A DNA stretch of 64,000 bases, from NCBI GenBank assembly GCA_947179155.2, contig OX359269.1, positions 54,689,524 through 54,753,523 of the forward strand, written 5' to 3'. Of this stretch, positions 37,199 through 48,753 are shown piece by piece (position 1 is the stretch's first letter; every line of letters starts with the position of its first letter). The position numbers and the translations under genes are program-made. The notes beneath the pieces are model-generated. The model made no database searches. It saw only the letters and a program-made list of their open reading frames with translations, and had not been told where the DNA came from. This stretch comes from Hedera helix. Lineage: Eukaryota; Streptophyta; Magnoliopsida; Apiales; Araliaceae.

Positions 37199-39881
37199 GG
37201 TTTGTATTTTGGTATATTTTATATGCTAAAATATGTGTTTAGTAGTGTGTAAACAAGTTTTGAAATATATTACCAAAAATATTTTTGTAAAACTTAGGTT
37301 TGATGTTCTAATATTATAGAACATTAAATCATGAGAAAAACAAAGTTTGAATCACTCAAAATGGAGTTATACACAAAAAGTTATGATTTGTGGTAGTTTA
37401 TGTGATGTAAAATTTTTTATAAAAAAATAATAATATTAAATCATGAAAAATTAATTTTTCATGTTATAAATTAATATAAGGTGATTGGTAATTTTTTTGG
37501 ATTTTTATTGAAGAGTTAAAGATTTATTGAAGGTATATTTTTATTTAAAATGGGTAGCCGGAAACACTGTTCACATTCTGCTTGGAAGAGAAATTTAACA
37601 CTGGCCGCGCAATGCGCGAGCCACTGTTCACCCACCGACGCGGAGCCAAACGACGTCGTTTTGCATCGGCAGAAAATTTCTTCCGCGCGTTATGCGCGGA
37701 AGCCATTTCCGGATTGCCAAAAACGGCGCCGTTTTGGTCCGAAAATATTATAACGCGCGCCATGCGCGGTAATAAATTTTCGGCGAAATTACCATTTTGC
37801 CCCTCCGTGTTTTTCTTGGCAGAATTACCATTCTGCCCTCGGTCCGGTTTTTCAACTTATTTACGAAAATGCCATTCGGGTTAATTTTAATTAATTTAAA
37901 TATTTGAAAATTAATTTAAAATTATAACAAAAATAATAATAATACAAAAATAATATTGGGGAGGATATTTTTCATAAAGTTTAATATTTAAATATTTTAA
38001 ATATTAATCTAGTTAGCTAAACCATGGTTAGGTTAAATAAATTTATTATTTATTTATTATTTTAAATGTTAATAATAAATAAAGATGATAAATTAGCAAT
38101 TATTATTTAATGCCTATTAAATAATATTTAAAGAGAGATAAAATTTATAAATTTATTATTTATTATTTAAATATTATTAAATAATAAATAAAGATAATTA
38201 GGTAATTAATTATTATTTAATTAACATTAAATAACGATTAATGGAAATTAAGTTATTAGAGGAATAATTTATTATTTAATTTAAATAATAAATAAGAATG
38301 ATTTGATTATTATTTAACCTTAAATAATAATTAAAATTAATTAAATAATTAATTATTATTTAATTGACATTAAATAATAATTAAAGAGGATTAAGATTAG
38401 TAAACTATTATTTAATTTCCTTAATTAAATAATAAGTAAGGTTAATTACTTGGTTAATTATTGGTTGATTAACATTAAATTAAAGAAGGTTAAAATTAAG
38501 TTAATAATTATTTATTATTAAGTACAATTAGTTATGATTTATAATAACTAGAGTTAATTAATTAATTTCTATTTAATCAATATTAAATAGTAATTAAAAA
38601 GAGATTGAGTTAATAAAATAAATCGAATTTAATTAAACAATTATAATAAGTTGTTTAAAGGTTTAATAAGTGTCCAACACTTAAGAAAAATATTTTCTAA
38701 CTTATTAAATTATTAACCTAAAATGATTAAGTGTCTATAAGGTTAATAATATTGTTTTGACTAATGAAATTTATGTGTTAGTACTTATGTGGTAAATAAG
38801 TTCGTTATTAAGCGTATAATTATGCAAATACGTCGTACTAATTATTAGACCGACTTTATTAATGTTAGGTCTTTCAAAGCAAGTTAGTTAAAGCTAGACA
38901 ATTATTGTAGCTGAGCAAACAGGCAAGTTCTCTAACCCTACTCAATTATTATTGCTGAACAAGTTTCCATACTTGTATTTATTGTTAAAGCTTGAAGTGG
39001 TTTAATTATCGAAAATTATTCCACATCCATATTGTTTATACAATCGCACTTAGTGCATTTGAAGCTTGTTAGTTCTTGATTCATGAACTGTATTAAAAAT
39101 GTCTGAAGCTAATAGTTCAGCTAGACATTGCGTTTCTAAATTCAATAACTGGAATACTTTTAAAAGCTTATCCAAACCATTGTTGGGTGCGGATTTCTTA
39201 TATTAAGACTGAGAATTGAACAACCCTAAATTAGGGGATTTTGTGTCGGGAAACCGACTTTGGCGCCAGTGACTAAATGTAATGCATATACAGCGGGTTG
39301 AATAGGTTGATCCCCTTGAAAACCAAACAACTCAAAGGGTCGGAGGAAACTCTATTGTACCCTCGTTAGTTCAGGGTCCTTGGTGACCACTCAGCATTTT
39401 AAGATTCAAATAGTCTGTTTATTAAAATTTGAATCTTGTTTCATTCACAATTGTTATATCTATTGTTGAACCATTGATGTCATTTCCCATTCATTCATGA
39501 TATATTAAATCTCCATGATTGTTCTAAACTTGCTGAGCAAACTAGTTGCTCATTCTTGCTATATCATGAACCATTTTCAGATAGACCCGATTGCTCGAAG
39601 AAGGATAAGGGAAAAGGAAAAGCCTGAGATTAAGTTAGCTTATGCATGCTAATTAGATATTTAAATATGTATTTACTGTTGAAGAACCTTTTGTAATTCC
39701 TTATGATAGGAACTGTTTTTATGTTAAGGTTGATAGACCCTGGTATTGTAACCTTTTGAAGGGAACCAATATGTATTATTCCGCGATATTTAAATGCAAT
39801 GTATGTATTTAATTGTTAGTAATGTGTTGAATAGTGAGAACCAAACTCGAGGTTATGGAACCCGGATTTGGGGTCGTCACA
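37199..39881 (+). repeat. 3' LTR of outer element, part 2
   Basis: It continues the outer LTR after the nested element and ends GGGGTCGTCACA. It contains the fourth GC-rich palindrome island (about 37545-37885). Differences from the 5' LTR that I could see are an A/T change plus one deleted A near 37412-37426, C to A near 38172, C to T near 39307 and C to T near 39625. Confidence 0.95.
37545..37885. promoter_or_regulatory. GC-rich palindrome island, outer 3' LTR
   Basis: Same sequence as the island at 16384-16720. Confidence 0.55.
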
Positions 39882-39886
39882 ATAGA
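39882..39886. repeat. Right target-site duplication ATAGA of the outer element
   Basis: It matches 14843-14847 exactly and closes the outer element. Confidence 0.95.
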
Positions 39887-40182
39887 CCCTACAAAAATAA
39901 ATATAACAAACTACTCATATATTATCTTTTACATATACACAATGGATGGTAAAATTATTTGTAACATTCTGCACACAAAAAAAGATACGTGATAAGTTAT
40001 TTCTAATTTTATTCGTGTTTTGCATAAACTATCAAACTCATTTAAATTAAAAGTCAAAAACTTTAAAAACAGTATAGCACAATTCCCTACATCCCATTCA
40101 CTTTTTTTTTACACGTCTTAAAATTTATTAATTTTTTTTAATAAATTGATATTTTTAAAAATATTTTTCAAATATGCCATTG

Positions 40183-40221
<39 letters not shown>

Positions 40222-41930
40222 CGCGCGCGCACGCTTTTGTATACATACTTATATTTAATATTTCATTTGCTCCTTAAATTTAAATTTTTAAGAAATTATT
40301 TTTGTTTGATGTGTATCTGAGTGTTTAGTTTAAGAATGATGACATATACAATTTAATTATAAATTTAAGAATATAATATTATTAAAATATATATTTATTT
40401 TTCTTTGAGTCAAAGGACTTGTCTTTTATGCGAGGGAATATAAGATGGACTCGAATTGTGAGGCACGGTCTATGATATATTGATATGCTTATGTCTTGGA
40501 AGAGCAGGCTATAAAACAAGGACGCGGAGCAGAGGAATAACAATACGTGTTTACGTGTCAAGAAAGATTGGAGGAACAGTCTATAAAAGTAGGGCGCGGG
40601 GCAGAGGAAGAATATATAACAAGAAGTAGAAGTAGAAGGAAGGAAGAGCTAATTAATAATACAGCATTTATTAAGTACTTGCTAATTAGGGAAAGGGAAA
40701 ATAACAGCCAGTGATAGTAATACCAAACGGACAAATATAAGTACATTATATTTAAATATAATATTAGATATAATATTAATTTTAATTATTAAAAAATAAG
40801 ATTTAATATAAATTATTGTATTAAATTATATTTTTTAATAATTTAAATTAATATTATATTCGATTATTGTGTCATGTTACGGTGTAATTAGATTTATTCG
40901 TACCGAACCCAAAACCCAAGGAAGGCGCACATTATTCTCCATTATCCCCTTCCCCTCGCCCGATGATTTCTCTTGGACTTAACCGTGTCCAGATATGCCC
41001 GTCCATTCACCCACGCCTCCGGTGCATGTAAGCCACCACCCTCTAAACTCTGTTGAGAATGGAATTCTTCTTCCACTGTCAACAAAACTCAAAGCATTCA
41101 ATACTAGGTAATGTCCTTGCCATTCTTCTTTCTCTACGTATAATAAATAATACTACATGTATCTAATGTACTACTTCCTTTTTTTAATTGTGATGTATAT
41201 ATGTATAACTACGCAACTAGCGCCGTATGGTGATTTAAACCTTCAATACTTGTTAGTTATCTCTCTACTTTTTGATCAAAATAACGTGTTTTGTGGTCGT
41301 GAGGTTATACTGAATTTCTCTCGCAACATTTCCAAAGAGGCTAATGTGAGGGAATACTATTTCTCAGAGTTCGTCGTTAACATTTAATTTTGAAATTTAT
41401 TCTAATTTCTAGTTTACAGTTTTATAATGCGTACATCATTTTGTTAACTAGTCCGTCATTAGTGCTACTAGTGTGGATTGTCCTTTATTAGATCTAATAT
41501 GGTGAAAAATGGTTTGATTTGTCTCTTTGATTTCCTGATGGACTTGTTATTTCTATATGCTGATAAAAAAATCATTCGCGTTATATTGCTATTGTTTGCT
41601 ATCACTATTACTTCTTTTTTTCCTGACAAGAAAGTAAATAATATTTTTAAAAAGTCCATAAACAGAAACTATGTTCATGCCCTGAAGCAATACCAGCCAC
41701 TGGTTTATCTGTAAGACCTGCAAATTAGTTTGAAGAATTATTTATCTGTGAGGCCTGATGTTTTATCTTTGAGGTGGGTTCTGTTGTCGTTGCTAAGCAG
41801 GCTGGTTTTACGTAGTTATTTTTGTTGGATTTTAATAAATTGAATTTGTCAGGTTGATTACAGATTCTTACGTAGTTTAATAAATTGAATTTGTCAGGTT
41901 GATTACAGATTCTTATGCTAAAATTTGGGC
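39887..41930. other. Upstream region and 5' UTR of the sugar transporter
   Basis: No coding sequence is evident. It holds a compound AT/GC microsatellite (40196-40234), an AT-rich foldback repeat (about 40741-40870) similar to one near 59340-59487, and a probable 5' UTR exon ending at 41107 (donor GTAATG). The UTR intron has two candidate acceptors, at 41863 and 41908, because its last 45 bp are tandemly duplicated. Confidence 0.55.
40196..40234. repeat. (AT)n(GC)n microsatellite
   Basis: About 20 bp of AT repeats run directly into seven GC dinucleotides and CACGC. Alternating purine-pyrimidine sequence of this kind can adopt left-handed DNA. Confidence 0.9.
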
Positions 41931-44900
41931 ATGCGAGGCCGTCAACGCGATATTTATACCACTTACAAGCGTGCAACTTTGCAAGACCATCTGAATGCCA
42001 GTGACAGAGAAGAAGAATTTGGTACCTATCAATTAATCTGCCAAGTTATATATGATTCCAGGCTATATATAATCAATTCTGGTTGATTTTCTTTTTTTTT
42101 TTACTATGTTGCTTCATACTTCATGTTTGTTTTTAGTCTGATTGTGATTATATCACCAATGGCTGAAATGCAGAAATCTGTGTAAAGTAGAAATCATATT
42201 TGAACTTTGTTATTTGGCAGACTTTAGAAAAACTTCTTTTTACTATGTTTTTGGATGGATGCATAGGATCCTTCCATTCCAATATAAGATAATGGCATTT
42301 TATGAAGAGTAAAACATGATAGAACAAAAATAAGACAAGAATTCAATCAGGAAAGTTCAATGTGATTAGTTACATTCATGCAGTGATACATTCATGCTTT
42401 CAGTGATATTGTTTCATGTAATTGGGAAAGCTATTTTGTGCTTTATAGAAGTAGTGCATGCGTATTATGATGGTTGAGCTGATTCTTTGTAGGGAATTTA
42501 GGCCGTTTCCAGAATATTGTTGGGAAAGAAACAGGAAACCCCTCATGGAAGCGCTCATTGCCGCATGTACTGGTGGCAACTCTTTCATCATTGTTATTTG
42601 GCTACCACCTTGGGTATGATTTTAATCGTTGGAGTTCAACAGTTACTTGGTTTCTTGTTTTTGCGTGGTTAAGAATTCAAAAACTAGAAAACATTTTTTT
42701 ATAATTATTTTATCATTTGATGTAATTTTATTCAGGGTGGTTAATGACACACTAGAAAGCATTTCAATGGACCTTGGTTTTAGTGGGAGTACCCTATCAG
42801 AAGGTATTTTCTGCAATGGGCCTTTCGATCTTATCATATGATTGTCTGTAGCTGATATTCAAAACTCCATTTGATGAGTTTATATATTGTCAAATGAAGG
42901 TCTGGTGGTGAGTACATGCTTAGGGGGTGCCTTTTTTGGATCTGTAGTTAGTGGTTCCATTGCAGATGGGGTTGGCCGCCGAAGGGCATTCCAGTTGTGT
43001 GCTTTACCCATGATACTTGGTGCTTCAATCAGGTTATTTGCACAGAGTATTCTCTTATTTATTCAATAATATAACCTAATGGTAGTCTTGGGTATGGTGT
43101 ACTGCTTATATTCTGATACTTTCTTTCCTTTATGAAATCACTCGTACATCAGTCTATTTCTACATCTTCACCTGTTCAACCTATATTATTCCCTTTTGTA
43201 TCCTTTAGTTATATACTTCAAAATTCAAATGATGGGTTCAAGTGCTTTTGATTTCTATCATACGAGAGTTTATATATATTTTGCATATGAAAATCTGTTA
43301 CTGCATAAAATTCAGTGTGTGATATGGCTTTGCACGTGCTGTGTAATATGTTACATACAATTGAAAGGTAATATTAACAACGAAGGAATGTAGCAACAAA
43401 GGAATATCCTAGAATAGAAAGTCAGACTCTTCTCAAGTCTTTCTTTTTTTTAATTTTTTTTTATGAGTTCTATCCTTTTTCTACAACCTATTTTGTTGAT
43501 TTTGTTAGTGAGTTGTCTTGGGAGCATAGTAATACAGCTTCTACTTATTTTCTGTGTGCTGCCTGACTGCCTCCTTATTTTGGCATGGTTGAATATGGAC
43601 AGGTATGGAGTGGAGAGGCATGGGTGTGTGTTTCCCTATCCCTGCTGTATACATTCATTGTGTGTACACGGGTTCAACCCCTTTTTTGGCACCTGATAGT
43701 GTTATTTTCTTTAAGTATTTTTGTTACGAGACTTACCAGATTGATCTTAAAAAGCAGCGCCACAACGAATACTTTGGGGGGTATGCTTCTTGGAAGGCTA
43801 TTTGTTGGAACTGGGATGGGTCTTGGCCCTACTGTTGCTGCTCTTTATGTCGCAGAGGTATTTTAAAATAACTGTTTTTATTTATTTTCCAATGTCATTA
43901 AAGTCGTTGCATGCCTCATCTCATTGCTGTTGCTCCACTAATCTTTCGGATTATGCTTTATTTTCATGATCAGGCCTCACCAACTTTTGTAAGGGGTACT
44001 TATGGGAGCTTCACTCAAATTGCGTCATGTCTTGGGCTAATGGGAGCCTTTTTTATTGGGATTCCAGCCAAGGATGTTGTGGGTTGGTAAGAAGCATGAT
44101 ATGGACATTAACTATTAAATAAGAAGCATGCCTTGTGTAACTGTAATAGTTTGGAGTTCAAGTGATTGTCTTTCCACTCACCCCAATACATTTGGAGTTA
44201 GACCAACAAATATGACATGGCTTATTTGATTAAATGTATTAATAACTAATTTTCTTTTCTTTTTTCGATGATGAGTTTAGGTGGCGTGTTTGCTTTTGGG
44301 TGTCTACCATTCCTGCTGCATTACTTGCCTTCTTGATGGAGTTCTGTGCAGAGAGTCCTCATTGGCTTTTTAAGGTGATCTGCTCTCATTTGTGACTGGC
44401 TAGTAGAACTTCAGTTTCTCATGTTTCAATTGAATAATATTCTAAGGAATTAAAGGTTTGACTCCGAGAATCCCACATTGATTATCCAAGACCTCCCAAG
44501 CTGACATATGTATAGACTTGTGTGCCACTGTGCCTCTTTATCAACTCTATTGGTTTTCAGTTCGGATACTCTACACTGGTGCTAGAGCTGGATTTTACGG
44601 ACTGCTCTTTTGGGTTGTCCCTCATCAGTATCTGTTTAGTTGTTTGTGTGTGACCAGGCATAAAGTACTATGCATAATGCATGAAACCTGATTTGAGAAA
44701 TAGACTTCAGTGTGATTATCTCGAATGGGATTTGAGCAACTGAATTTATAGTAATTCTACATCTTATAATTCCGGGTGATATCAGATTAAACTTCGTGTC
44801 TGATGCCTGCTTCAAGCAGCCCTATATGTTTAGTTGTTTGTGTGTGACCAGGCGTAGAATGCTTTGCATAATGGATGAAACCTGATTAGACTTGAGTTAA

Positions 44901-47900
44901 TTATCTTGTACAGGATTTGAACAACTGAATTTGTAGTAGTTTTACATTTTATAATTCCGGGTGATATCGTATCAAACTTCATGTCAGATAGCTGCTTCAA
45001 GCAGCCCTCCTATCCTGCAACAGCATACAGCTATCCACAGCATGGATTACATTCAATGGATATAATGTTTTTTGTGCTTGCCTTATTGTTTAATGCTACT
45101 TGACACCAATGCCTCCATGAATACTGAGGTTCTAAGACAACTAGACAAGAAGATTATACAAAAACTAGGAGGCATGCAGTTAATAATCATATTCTATTAC
45201 TCATCTATCTTATTTCTGAATTATATTTCTAGGCATCCAATCCCATTACATATAATCTGACATGAACTTTGAGCCATACATTACCTGACTCTACTCTCTA
45301 ACGTTTTCTTGAAATATTCTACTCAATGAAATTTCTCTAACTTTTACCAAGGACCTCTAGCTTATGTGGTATGTCCCCTTATATAGGAATGGTCAGGGGT
45401 TCGAGTCTCAGTGGAGGCATTATTTGCTAGCCTCAGTGAGGCATTTTTCTATAGCCATTATCTTATAATCTTGAGAAACTATCCTTTAGCTATCATGACC
45501 GTTATTTCTTGATATGGTTTGAGGTTAGAGTCTATGACCCCTAACCACTACTCCCGTTGTCCCAAAAAGGATGGCTTAAGTGACAAAAAAAATTGACCTC
45601 AAAAGCATGTCTAAAGTATATAAGTCAACTAGATAAAATTTTACATTGACTAATTTCCCTTGGCCATAGTACATTTTAGTCAGACAGTAAACCAATCACA
45701 TCACAAATGAATGACTCAAATTAATTCACTCTCTCCCCACAAACCCAAAAGCCAATTAAATCAATTAACACACACACCAATAGAAGGGAAAAATTGAAAG
45801 TAAATTTATAATCTCTCCACTTATTTGACTGCCTTATTTTGTGTGAAATTTGTTCTTAAACCATCCTTCCTTTTTGGGGACAGAGGGAGTATGATAATAA
45901 TATATATATTTTTTAAAAAGCTGATTTCTCATTCCTCTCTCGACCTTTGGCATGCACTATGTAAGTTTTTCTTATTTGCAAATGCTATGACTTCCTCTCC
46001 AATTATCTCCCGAATGTTGCAGGTTTATAATTCATCAACTACCATGGAGAATTCCATTTTTGTTCATCATCTGTTTCTAAATGATTGTTTGACATCTTGC
46101 ATGACACATAATTATTGAATACTGTCGTTCCTGGACTTGGCTCAGAGTGGAAGAAGTGCTGAAGCAGAAACTGAATTTGAGAAGCTTCTGGGTGGGTTAC
46201 ATGTCAAACCTGCAATGGCAGAACTGTCCAAGTCAGATAAAGGGGATGAGGCAGGTGCTGTAAAGTTCTCAGAGTTGCTTTACGGTCATCACTATAAAGG
46301 TCTGCTGTTCTATCTATTTAATAATAATTCCGTTGCAACTTCTTTTAGCTGTTGGTTTCCTTCTTAGTGAGATAATATATCTGCTTTATTTTTCAGTGGT
46401 TTTTATAGGGTCAGCTCTTTTTGCTTTGCAACAATTATCTGGTATAAATGCTGTGTTCTATTTCTCTTCGACTGTCTTTAAAAGTGCAGGAGTTCCTTCA
46501 GATATTGCAAACATATGCATAGGAATTATAACTTTATCAGGTAATGTGGTTTTCTGTCAAGTATTTCAGGCATTATGAAACTCTAGCAAATCTTCTTTTA
46601 AAAGCTTGTATTCCTAACTTTTTCAGGGTCCATCATTGCGACAATTTTGATGGATAGACTAGGAAGGAGAGTGCTTCTTCTGGGTAGCTTCTTGGGAATG
46701 GTATGTACAATCCTCTTGGCTCCCTCAAACATCAGAGCATCCTGCTTTATTAACATTAGATTTTATTACCTCTTTGGATGAAATCCAATTTTCGAGATCC
46801 TGACAATCTGCGAAATGATAAACATCGTATTAGGTGGTTGGTCATGTTAAAGAACGTGGCTATTAGGATTTGGTATAGTTATTGTAATCACATATTAGCG
46901 ACCCTTCGTTATGATTAGAAACTGCAATATCAACGTGGTAGTTGCAAAGAATATGTGGCCATTATTGTTGGGATTTTTACCAGTGCGCCCATCAAATAGT
47001 TTTGGTTACTTTGGTATAGTTATTGTAATCGCATAGTAGGGACCCTTTGTTATGATTAGAAACTGCAATATCAACATTGTTGTTGCATAGAATATGTGGC
47101 CATTATGGTTAGGATTTTTACCAGTGCGCTCATCAAATAGGTTTCTGTATCTTAAGCTGAACAGCTGTGGTATACATTTACTTTTCTTTGGGCTCACTCT
47201 GACACTCTGCAGTGCACTATTTTAGATTACTGGTTCTCCAGATGCCATTTAACTTCTTTTTCCTTTTTTTAATGGTTTGGATCGATTCAGGCGGTGTCAA
47301 TGGGTTTCCAGGTAATTGCGGCAATTTTTTTTTTTTATCAGGCTCTGGAGTATCATACCTATCTGTTGGTGGCATGATGCTGTAAGTAGTATTTATTTTC
47401 TGGTCAGATGCTTCAAGTAGTCAGCCACCTGAAAACTTAGCAATACCAACAAGTGCATCATAAATATCAAGTCTTACTGAAAATGAAGTAGAAACTTGGC
47501 ATCTTTACGGCAGTGTGATGTTTGATTGAGCCTTTGTATATATAAAACCTGGCTGCTAACTAGAGAAGTGATCATAAATTTATATTCAGGGTTAGCAAGG
47601 CTAGTAACATGGCAACTATGCTTCTAGGAAAATGAATTAAACTATTTTCTGCTTTTTAAGGAATATAATATTACCTGAAAGAAGTATATTTTCTTGTTTT
47701 CAACACGTAGCAATGGAATTGCTTCAATTGTTTTTGGAATTTGTGTTGACATAATTGATGAAGATCAATAGAGAGCCTGGGTAAGTGACATCCTCAAGCT
47801 CAGTTGGTCTTCAGATAACGGCAGTGAAGCTTTCTGCATAAGTTTGTGAAAACTGCTAAATGGAATCAAACCCATGTGGAATTTAACATGACTATGTTTT

Positions 47901-48753
47901 GAGAAGATGAAAGCTCAAATTATTAGTAAAACTTACTATGTCTATTTACTTTCTCTCAGTATTGCCAACATTATATATGCAGGTTTGTCTTGACATTTTC
48001 TCTGGGTGCTGGGCCAGTTCCCGGACTTTTGTTATCGGAAATTTTCCCAAGTCGAATTAGAGCGAAGGCAATGGCTGTCTGCATGTCTGTGCATTGGGTA
48101 ATGTCATGAACTTTTTACCTTTTCATTTCATTTTGGCGTGGGAGTTGAAAAAGTATCAAAAGTTTTAAGTTTTAAAATTTTCACAATTTTGAAATTCACT
48201 AAATGTGAATTGTTGCAATCACTTTCCAAACTATTAAAACGAACCTTCTAAAAGCGAGATGAATAATACTTTGATATTCATTGTGTTTTCTAAAATTTGG
48301 AGGAAAATGGCTTCTCACAAAACAAATAAAGTACTCTTTGCTTGCTCTTTCAATTTGAGATGCTTTGGAATTCTTTGTTTTCAAGTGCTTGCTGCGAATT
48401 ATTGTTGTTGTTGGGACATCATCATCGGCATTCCGACTCAAATCTCTTAATTAGACGTTAATTGTCATCCTCATTAGCTATTAAGTTTTTGGTTGACTTG
48501 CGCTATTAATTTTGCATTTTTTATCTTTTTGCTCCTGATTTCTTTAACTCTAAAATTTGGTGATCGGCAGGTGATAAATTTCCTTATTGGCCTGTTTTTT
48601 TTATGCTTGTTGGAGCAACTTGGGCCGCAAGTGCTGTACACAATCTTTGCCACCTTTTGCTTGTTGGCAGCGTTTTTCGTGAAAACGAATATAGTGGAAA
48701 CAAAAGGAAAAACGCTCCAAGAAATTGAGATTGCACTCCTTCCGGCTGTATAG
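41931..48753 (+). CDS. SGB1: Plastidic glucose transporter / SGB1-like sugar porter, frameshifted
   Basis: Major facilitator sugar porter of the pGlcT group, twelve membrane helices expected, moving hexose across a plastid or Golgi membrane. Coding exons: 41931-42021, 42493-42613, 42736-42803, 42900-43032, 43758-43857, 43974-44086, 44281-44374, 46146-46299, 46397-46540, 46627-46700, 47291-47381, 47983-48097 and 48571-48753 (TAG), about 493 residues. Family motifs: GYHLGVVND near helix 1, DGVGRRRAF, FVGTGMGLGP, AESPHWLFK, QQLSGINAVFYFSS, MDRLGRR, GAGPVPGLLLSEIFPSRIRA and ETKGKTLQEIE near the end. Exon 11 contains a run of 12 T (47325-47336) that puts the following SGSGVSYLSVGGMM segment out of frame by one base; otherwise all junctions are in phase. 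The lesion may be real or a homopolymer length error. The order golgin then SGB1-like gene matches the adjacent Arabidopsis loci. Confidence 0.88.
44633..45008. repeat. Tandem duplication (about 195 bp) in transporter intron 7
   Basis: Two copies begin GTTTAGTTGTTTGTGTGTGA at 44633 and 44828 and end TTCAAGCAGCCCT. They differ by scattered substitutions and small deletions. Confidence 0.8.
45355..45480 (+). mobile_element. tRNA-derived SINE-like element
   Basis: CTAGCTTATGTGGTATG resembles box A and GGGGTTCGAGTCTC, about 40 bases later, matches the RNA polymerase III box B. Plant SINEs commonly show this head followed by a short unrelated body. The 3' end and target duplication could not be fixed. 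Confidence 0.5.
45551..45889. mobile_element. Stowaway-like MITE in transporter intron 7
   Basis: Terminal inverted repeats: left CTCCCGTTGTCCCAAAAAGG, right CTTTTTGGGGACAGAGGGAG, flanked by TA at 45549-45550 and 45890-45891. Subterminal sequence also pairs (ATGGCTTAA with TTAAACCAT). Length 339 bp, typical of a Stowaway MITE. Confidence 0.8.
46871..47152. repeat. Tandem duplication (141 bp) in transporter intron 10
   Basis: Copies begin TGGTATAGTTATTGTAATC at 46871 and 47012 and run through TTTTTACCAGTGCGC, with about ten differences. Confidence 0.85.

Larger units (their letters stand above)
14848..39881 (+). mobile_element. Ty3/Gypsy chromovirus, interrupted by a nested element
   Basis: Outer LTR retrotransposon, about 13.8 kb once the nested insertion (25937-37193) is set aside. 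Order: 5' LTR 14848-18720, primer binding site, extra ORF 18965-19822, gag-pol 20176-24711, polypurine tract, 3' LTR 24760-25936 plus 37199-39881. A chromodomain at the end of integrase and the order protease-RT-RNase H-integrase place it among plant chromoviruses; the long LTRs and the GAGGACGGAA-type 3' end resemble the Tekay/Del lineage (inference). By eye the two LTRs differ by about four substitutions, one 12-bp and one 1-bp indel over 3.86 kb, so insertion was recent. Both ORFs contain one in-frame TAG, so this copy is probably not autonomous now. Confidence 0.93.

Noticed and set aside
47311..47341. A possible 31-bp intron (GTAATT...ATCAG) bypassing the poly-T frameshift in the sugar transporter
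   Set aside because: Splice-like ends are present, but 31 bp is below the workable size of plant introns and it would delete residues of a conserved helix.
47711..47781. Short open stretch between exons 11 and 12 of the sugar transporter
   Set aside because: It ends in a stop, matches nothing expected at that point of the family, and exons 11 and 12 join in phase without it.
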